This document shows positions 6,854 to 11,421 of a DNA stretch of 11,421 nt, in pieces. A program made the position numbers and the translations under genes. The stretch comes from Phycisphaerae bacterium. Its GTDB lineage: Bacteria; Planctomycetota; Phycisphaerae; UBA1845. Position 1 is the stretch's first letter. Every line of letters begins with the position of its first letter. Where the stretch lies: the NCBI GenBank assembly GCA_029260155.1, contig JAJDDU010000494.1, forward strand, positions 1 through 11,421, written 5' to 3'. Under the pieces are notes generated by a model, which saw only the letters and a list, made by a program, of their open reading frames with translations, was not told the DNA's origin and did not search any database.

Positions 6854-6931
6854 GTGCGACGGGCAGCTTGCCTGCCCGTGTTTTCGCAACGTTCTGCTGT
6901 GCAGCACTGGCGGACAAGCCGCCAGTGGCAC
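6854..6931. repeat. Family A repeat pair, copy 2
   Basis: Unit 1 is 6854-6880 and the inverted unit 2 is 6905-6931, separated by 24 nt. Unit 2 is identical to unit 2 of the 5555-5581 copy. Unit 1 has an uninterrupted 8-bp stem ACGGGCAG/CTGCCCGT because a C replaces the mismatched A of the first copy. On the minus strand the repeat begins one base after the pheS stop codon. Confidence 0.85.
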
Positions 6932-6932
6932 C

Positions 6933-8012
6933 TTAGCACGGGGGCTTCTCGGCGACCGTCGTCCCACTGATTCGTCCGGCGGGGACGAGGGCGCGGAGGT
7001 CACCGCTGTTGAGGCCTCGGATGTCGGCGACGCCGTATTTCATCATGGCCAATCGCGTCAAACCCAGTCCGAAGGCGAAGCCGGTGAACTCGTGCGGATC
7101 GATGTTCCCCGCGCGCAGGACGTTGGGATGGACCATTCCGCAGGGCAGGATTTCGATCCAGCCGGATTGCTTGCACGTCGCGCAGCCGCCGCCACCGCAG
7201 ATCAGGCAACTCATGTCCATCTCGAAACCGGGCTCGACGAAGGGGAAATAACCAGGGCGAAGGCGGATGCTGAGTTCTTGGCTGAACACTTCGCGGAGCA
7301 GCAGTTTCATCATTGCGATCAGGTTGGCGATCGAGATGTTGCGATCGATCATCAAGCCCTCGACTTGGTGAAACGTGTTTTCGTGCGATGCGTCGATCGT
7401 TTCGTAACGGAAGCATCGGCCTGGGGCGATGACGCGCAACGGCGTTCCGTGGCGCTCCATCGCGCGGACCTGCACGGGCGAGGTGTGCGTGCGAAGCAGC
7501 TTTCCGTTGGTGAGCCAGAACGTGTCTTGCATATCACGGGCTGGGTGCAGCTTGGGGATGTTTAGCGCTTCGAAGTTGTAGTGCTCGCTCTCCATCTCCG
7601 GGCCTGTCTCGATCAGGAAGCCGAGACGTTGAAAAACGGCTTCGACTTGCAACTGTACGAGCGTGACGGGGTGGAACGAGCCGACGGGCGGGCGGATGCC
7701 GGGGAGCGTCGGGTCGTAGGACGACGCTTTGGATGCTTCGGCGGCAGCTGCGCCTGCTTTGATTTTCTCACCGGCGTCTTTGAAGAGCTTGGTCAGTTCG
7801 CCCTTGGCTTGGTTGAGCGTCTTGCCGACTTGGCCTCTCTGCTCGGGCGGGAATTCCTTGATCGTAGCCATCCACGCGCCGAGCGCACCGGTCTTGCCGG
7901 TGGTCTGGGACTCCAGTCGTCGAAGTTCGTCCATTGTCACCACGCCGGCGATCGCTGTCGTCGTTTCGGCACGCAACGTGGAAAGTTGATTTTGAAGTTT
8001 GTCCAAATCCAT
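6933..8012 (-). CDS. pheS: Phenylalanyl-tRNA synthetase alpha subunit
   Basis: The 359-residue protein is close to the usual PheS length. The N-terminal coiled coil (about 1-90) binds tRNA. The class II catalytic core follows, with HPARDMQDTFWL (156-167), LRTHTSPVQVRAM (173-185), GRCFRYETIDASHENTFHQV (198-217) and motif 3 GFAFGLGLTRLAMMKYGV (311-328). It activates phenylalanine and, with PheT, charges tRNA-Phe. The start at 8012 is preferred over the open extension to 8066 because GAAGG (part of AAGGAGAAGG) is 9 nt upstream and MDLDKLQNQL is a typical start. Between the strands before CGMVHP there are four cysteines, C269-x2-C272-x4-C277-x2-C280, resembling a small metal-binding knuckle absent from E. 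coli PheS. The C-terminal tail after about 345 looks unconserved. The stop abuts a family A repeat. Confidence 0.97.
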   Translation of the reverse strand: MDLDKLQNQLSTLRAETTTAIAGVVTMDELRRLESQTTGKTGALGAWMATIKEFPPEQRGQVGKTLNQAKGELTKLFKDAGEKIKAGAAAAEASKASSYDPTLPGIRPPVGSFHPVTLVQLQVEAVFQRLGFLIETGPEMESEHYNFEALNIPKLHPARDMQDTFWLTNGKLLRTHTSPVQVRAMERHGTPLRVIAPGRCFRYETIDASHENTFHQVEGLMIDRNISIANLIAMMKLLLREVFSQELSIRLRPGYFPFVEPGFEMDMSCLICGGGGCATCKQSGWIEILPCGMVHPNVLRAGNIDPHEFTGFAFGLGLTRLAMMKYGVADIRGLNSGDLRALVPAGRISGTTVAEKPPC

Positions 8013-8021
8013 CGTGAAACA

Positions 8022-8031
8022 CCTTCTCCTT
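8022..8031 (-). promoter_or_regulatory. Ribosome binding site of pheS
   Basis: AAGGAGAAGG on the minus strand; the GAAGG part ends 9 nt before the ATG at 8012. It decides this start over the upstream in-frame ATG at 8066. Confidence 0.75.
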
Positions 8032-8135
8032 GGGCACTGCGTCGCATAGCTTAGGCTAGGTTGCATTCCCGGTCCATCGACGGCGCAGGCGGAGCGGCTA
8101 AAATGTTACGTAGGGGTCGATGGACTGGACCAATC

Positions 8136-8140
8136 GGAGG
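8136..8140 (+). promoter_or_regulatory. Ribosome binding site of the SDR gene
   Basis: GGAGG lies 7 nt before the ATG at 8148, which decides this start rather than the in-frame ATG at 8061 or 8103. Confidence 0.8.
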
Positions 8141-8147
8141 ATCGAAC

Positions 8148-8849
8148 ATGCGAGGCAAAGTGGTGGTCGTCACCGGCGGCGGACGTGGAATCGGGCGGGC
8201 TGTGTGCCGGCGGTTTGCGTCAACGGGGGCGAAGGTCGTGGCTGCGGCGCGCAACGTGGATCAATTGAATGAGACTAAGGCGATCGTCGAGGGCGAGGGA
8301 GGATCGTGCGCCGTGTGTCAAGCGGACGTTTCCGCGCGAGACGAGGTTGCTTCGCTGATGGAATTCGCGGTTGAAGCCTGCGGCGGCATCGACGTGCTGA
8401 TCAACAACGCCGGGATGGCTCCGCCCATGTCGATCAACGACTGCGATCTTGACGTTTTCGACGCGATGGACGGGGTCAACATTCGTGGCGTTTTCTACGC
8501 CTGTCATGCGGCGTGGCCGCAAATGCGCAAGCGTGGCGGCGGGGTCATTGTGAACATCTCGTCCGTGGCGGCGTTCGACCCGTTTCCCGGACTCGCCGCG
8601 TATGGCGCTAGCAAGGCTTTCGTCGAAGCCCTCACGCGCGGATTGGCGCGCGAGGGCAAGGACGTGGGCATCAGAGTCTATTGCGTTGGTCCCGGTGCGG
8701 TGGACACGCAAATGCTCCGGGGGCCGTTCCCCGATTTTCCCGACGATCAGTGCCTGCAACCGGAGGACATCGCCGAGACAGTGTGGCAGATGACCCAACC
8801 AGCCTGCCGCTACGCCGTCGGGCAAACGCTCTATGTGGCCAAGCAGTAG
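8148..8849 (+). CDS. Short-chain dehydrogenase/reductase (SDR)
   Basis: The 233-residue classical SDR has the NAD(P)-binding motif TGGGRGIG (9-16), D60-V for the adenine ring, NNAG (86-89), the catalytic serine in NISSV (136-140), the Y152-x3-K156 pair (YGASK) and the PG motif CVGPGAVDTQM (179-189). It most resembles the 3-oxoacyl-ACP reductase/general oxidoreductase group. An Arg at 35 after the second strand (AARN) leans toward NADPH, but this is weak. It would act in the cytoplasm; the substrate cannot be told. It is transcribed divergently from pheS with 135 nt between the start codons, and the HEAT/TPR gene follows 84 nt downstream, possibly in one transcript. It is slightly shorter than the usual 240-260 residues because the C-terminal part is compact. 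Confidence 0.92.
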   Translation: MRGKVVVVTGGGRGIGRAVCRRFASTGAKVVAAARNVDQLNETKAIVEGEGGSCAVCQADVSARDEVASLMEFAVEACGGIDVLINNAGMAPPMSINDCDLDVFDAMDGVNIRGVFYACHAAWPQMRKRGGGVIVNISSVAAFDPFPGLAAYGASKAFVEALTRGLAREGKDVGIRVYCVGPGAVDTQMLRGPFPDFPDDQCLQPEDIAETVWQMTQPACRYAVGQTLYVAKQ

Positions 8850-8933
8850 GATCCTCGCGTCGCGCGCGAATCAGGTTGGTTTACCCTGTCTTGGGCCTCT
8901 TCGCGCGTGGGCGGTTGACTTATCGGGAGGTGA

Positions 8934-9716
8934 ATGCCTACCATCGAACATGATCGACCTTCACGTATCGGGGGGGTCAGGGACAACATTGCGAACACAT
9001 CGGATGACCTCATGACTTGTCAGCCTAGCGTGACCCCAACGCGGTCGGACGGCGCGAATCGCGGGCGAGACCTCATCCGAGAGGCTGGGCGATTTCTGCG
9101 CAACGGTGATGAACCGGGCCTGCGCCGCTACCTCGGACGGGCGTGGTCGATTGGTCAACTGGCTGAACTGCTGCATGGTGACGACACGGTGGTGAGTTGG
9201 CTGGCTGCGTACTGCCTGGGTACAATCGGCGGGCCGGTCTCAGTGATGCCGTTGGCCCGGGCGTTGCATCACAACGACGCCGCGATCGTCGCGGCTGCTG
9301 AGGACGGGCTTTGGCGTATCTGGTTCGACGAAGCCGGCGTTGCGGTTCGCCGTCGGCTTCAACGGGCTGCGGACCAACTCGATCAGGAACGGTTTGACGC
9401 CGCCCGCGCCATTCTCGAAGAGATCATCGCCCGTCATCCGGCGTTCGCGGAGGCTTACAACCAGCGTAGCATTCTGCGGTACTTGCAGGACGACTACGTC
9501 GGCTCCATCGCCGATTGCAAGAAGACTATAAGCCTTAACCGCTGTCATTTCGGCGCCCACGCGGGTCTGGGTCATGCCCATGCCAATCTGGGGAATTACC
9601 AGGATGCGATTGCCTGCTACAGGAGGGCGCTGCAGATTCACCCGCGTATGGACGGCTTGCGGCAGGCGATTCGACGAATCGGCTCGCTGGTGACACTCGC
9701 CAACCCCGTCGCCTGA
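8934..9716 (+). CDS. HEAT- and TPR-repeat protein of unknown function
   Basis: This 260-residue protein has no export signal or membrane segment. Residues about 73-130 look like two HEAT-type helical pairs (VSWLAAYCLGTIGG, then PLARALHHNDAAIVAAAEDG). Three tetratricopeptide units follow at about 139-172, 173-205 and 206-239, with the usual A/G and Y/P spacing (NYQDAIACYRRALQIHP at 221-237). Such repeats mediate protein-protein contact; the partner is unknown. The start at 8934 has GGGAGG only 3 nt upstream, a short spacing; an alternative in-frame ATG at 9012 (residue 27) is possible and would drop the poorly conserved N-terminus. It follows the SDR gene on the same strand and faces the kinase gene tail to tail. 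Confidence 0.82.
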   Translation: MPTIEHDRPSRIGGVRDNIANTSDDLMTCQPSVTPTRSDGANRGRDLIREAGRFLRNGDEPGLRRYLGRAWSIGQLAELLHGDDTVVSWLAAYCLGTIGGPVSVMPLARALHHNDAAIVAAAEDGLWRIWFDEAGVAVRRRLQRAADQLDQERFDAARAILEEIIARHPAFAEAYNQRSILRYLQDDYVGSIADCKKTISLNRCHFGAHAGLGHAHANLGNYQDAIACYRRALQIHPRMDGLRQAIRRIGSLVTLANPVA

Positions 9717-9775
9717 CACGGTTCGCGATTACGAGAGCAGGTTTGCTCCAAGTGCAGCGGCCTGGATGCGCCAAT

Positions 9776-9802
9776 CACTGGCGGACAAGCCGCCAGTTGC
9801 AC
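9776..9802. repeat. Family A repeat, single unit (half copy)
   Basis: This 27-bp unit is the reverse complement of the right-hand unit type and differs from those at 5555-5581 and 6905-6931 by one base (GTGCAAC instead of GTGCCAC head). It has the same 9-bp stem and CTTGT loop. The left-hand unit is not recognisable; the 30 nt before it are diverged. It lies between the convergent ends of the HEAT/TPR and kinase genes. Confidence 0.8.
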
Positions 9803-9885
9803 CCTGCGCGCTACGTTTGGATTGACAACGCTCTAACTCCCGAACATCTCACGTCTCCGTCCAGAAATCTGCTCAGCGAGGTAAT

Positions 9886-11421
9886 CTAGATGCGATTGCC
9901 CTGAGGTTCTCCCTGCGGTTGCGGCACTTCCGTGCGTATGGCCTCGACGGAGCGCTCCATTGCTTGGCGCAACATCCGCATGCCGGGGTCAACCATTGCA
10001 AGATCAGCGGAACGCACCGTCTGCTCCATTTGCTCCGCAGCCTGCTGCAGAGCCGCCGCCGACATCATCGCGGCGGCGCCTTTCAGAGTGTGCGCCATAC
10101 GGCTCGCTTCGTCCGCGTCGCCGTCTGAGATGCAGCGTTCCATCCCATCGACTAGATCCACCGCCTGTTTTTGGAATCTCTCGGCAACGCGGCGAACCAG
10201 GTCCAGATTGCCCAGACAGCGTGCCTCAAGTTCGGACAAATTGAACACAGGTTGCACACTTTCTGCGCTTGCGTCGCCGGTGGTCTGTGGCGCTCGCGGT
10301 GCCGAGTCTGCGTCTGCCTCGGACTTGCCCACACTGCCACTGCCCTGCACACGGAGGTGTTTCTGTATTATCTCGAAGAGGGTCTTAGATTCGAATGGCT
10401 TGGGAATATGCCCGTCCATGCCCGCCTCAAGGCACAGCGATCGGTCACCGCGGAGTGCGTGAGCGGTCAGGGCGAGGATCGGGACGCGTGCTCGATCGGC
10501 AAGCTCCCCGTCCCGTTCGAGCGCGCGTATCGCCGTGCTTGCCTCATAGCCGTCCATCTCTGGCATCTGACAGTCCATGAGCACGAGGTCATAGACTTGA
10601 TTTCGAACCGCATTGACGGCTTGCCTGCCATTGGCGACTACGTGTACGTCGTGACCTACGGCCCTGAGGATGGTGGAAGTGACCTCTTGATTAACCTCGT
10701 TGTCCTCGGCCAACAGCAACAGTCCGCAGCGATTTGTGACCCGTGGAGCGACCGCGTGCGAGTCCTCTGACGATTCACGATCCCGCATCCCAGGAGAAAG
10801 GCCGCTGATGATTGCGTCAAGCAGCAATGTTCGCTTGACCGGTTTCGTGAGGATTCTGGTGAACCCCAGCTGGTCGAGGCGCACCCGGATGTCCTCGCCG
10901 TCCAGGGACGTCAACATGATCAACGGAACGTCCCCGAACGCGTCGGTCGCTCGGATCGCGGCGGCCACTTGCTCCCCGTCCATGTCGGGCATTTGCATGT
11001 CGAGAATCACCAGCTGGTAAGGCTGGCCGGACTCGTGTGCCTTCTGGAGTTGGGCAAGCGCTTCTTGACCCGCGGCCACGGCGGTGGGCACGATTTTCCA
11101 AGACTCCAGGTGCCCCTCGAGAATTGTGCGATTGGTGGCATTGTCGTCAACGATCAGGACGCGTTCATTTCGGACCCTGTCCACGCGAAGCCAACGCTGT
11201 GCCATCGACGTGGAGGGAGCGAGCTTCTTGAACGGCAAGTCGAACCAGAACGTCGACCCCTCACCCTCAGTGCTTGTGAAATCGATGTTCCCGTTCATGG
11301 CATTGACGAGTTGCTTGCATATCCGTAGACCCAGACCAGTGCCTCCGTATTTCCGCGTTGTGGAGGCGTCGACTTGCGAGAACTGTTGGAACAGGCGGCC
11401 GAGCGCGTGGGTGGGGATGCC
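9886..11421 (-). CDS. Hybrid histidine kinase, C-terminal part (partial at window edge)
   Basis: The frame is open to the right edge, giving 511 residues of a longer protein; its N-terminal sensor, dimerisation domain and phosphorylated His lie outside. Numbering from the edge, residues 1-65 are the end of the HATPase_c domain with the G2 box KYGGTGLGL (24-32) and a GEGSTFWF segment (53-60). Receiver 1 (about 87-205) has D92-D93, phosphoacceptor D141 (ILDMQMPDMDG) and K193 (TKP). Receiver 2 (about 232-355) has E239-D240, D283 (LMDCQMPEMDG) and K341 (PKP). An HPt domain (about 392-495) carries His444 in HTLKGAAA. The order kinase-REC-REC-HPt is that of multistep phosphorelay proteins. No partner regulator is next to it. 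The protein ends in a Gln/Pro/Gly-rich tail. Confidence 0.95.
   Translation of the reverse strand, partial: GIPTHALGRLFQQFSQVDASTTRKYGGTGLGLRICKQLVNAMNGNIDFTSTEGEGSTFWFDLPFKKLAPSTSMAQRWLRVDRVRNERVLIVDDNATNRTILEGHLESWKIVPTAVAAGQEALAQLQKAHESGQPYQLVILDMQMPDMDGEQVAAAIRATDAFGDVPLIMLTSLDGEDIRVRLDQLGFTRILTKPVKRTLLLDAIISGLSPGMRDRESSEDSHAVAPRVTNRCGLLLLAEDNEVNQEVTSTILRAVGHDVHVVANGRQAVNAVRNQVYDLVLMDCQMPEMDGYEASTAIRALERDGELADRARVPILALTAHALRGDRSLCLEAGMDGHIPKPFESKTLFEIIQKHLRVQGSGSVGKSEADADSAPRAPQTTGDASAESVQPVFNLSELEARCLGNLDLVRRVAERFQKQAVDLVDGMERCISDGDADEASRMAHTLKGAAAMMSAAALQQAAEQMEQTVRSADLAMVDPGMRMLRQAMERSVEAIRTEVPQPQGEPQGNRI

Noticed and set aside
8013..8147. Possible attenuator, T-box or Phe-rich leader peptide for pheS
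   Set aside because: The 135-nt gap between pheS and the SDR gene shows no run of Phe codons after a start, no T-box-like sequence and no terminator with a T run.
8915..8944. Promoter-like TTGACT and TACCAT with an 18-nt spacer before the HEAT/TPR gene
   Set aside because: The -10 is weak and lies inside the coding region if the start at 8934 is right; it would only fit the later start at 9012.
10620..10630. Match CTTGCCTGCCA to the family A left unit
   Set aside because: It lies inside the second receiver of the kinase in a well conserved coding stretch, the rest of the unit is absent, and 11 bases can match by chance.

Overview
The window looks like chromosomal DNA from a GC-rich, Gram-negative-type bacterium, most likely a planctomycete or a relative. 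That placement is an inference from four things: the bacterial pheS/pheT pair, a lipoprotein esterase with a C-terminal PKD domain, an ECF sigma factor followed by a single-pass membrane partner with an alpha-helical outer part, and many intergenic palindromic repeats. No rRNA, tRNA, CRISPR array or transposase gene was found.

Layout. Positions 1-378 hold no gene I can support, but contain a 12-bp inverted repeat and a small GTAG-headed palindrome. Reading leftwards on the minus strand, 1848-379 is an ECF sigma factor gene followed by the gene for its likely membrane partner; a frame break near the end of sigma region 4 fuses the two reading frames. From 8012 down to 2035 the minus strand carries pheS (PheRS alpha), a radical SAM enzyme, pheT (PheRS beta) and a lipoprotein-type alpha/beta hydrolase with a PKD domain. 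The hydrolase start overlaps the pheT stop (ATGA). On the plus strand, starting opposite pheS, are a short-chain dehydrogenase/reductase (8148-8849) and a HEAT/TPR protein (8934-9716). From the right edge, minus strand, comes the C-terminal part of a hybrid histidine kinase (ATPase end, two receivers, HPt), cut by the window edge.

How the genes relate. PheS and PheT form the phenylalanyl-tRNA synthetase heterotetramer, but here the radical SAM gene and two repeat-bearing gaps lie between them, and the radical SAM gene seems to have its own TATAAT promoter giving a leaderless transcript. The sigma gene and its partner look like an ECF signalling unit. The kinase is an unrelated phosphorelay module.

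The most striking non-coding signal is two families of short palindromic repeats near gene 3' ends. Family A is a 27-bp unit usually arranged as two inverted copies (5515-5581, 6854-6931, and a half copy at 9776-9802); its stem shows compensatory base changes between units. Family B is a 21-bp palindrome headed by GTAG (163-183 and 2012-2032), resembling REP sequences. The other main point of interest is the sigma/partner frame break and the partner's three-repeat helical region. I do not see a clearly new multi-gene defence or biosynthetic system here.
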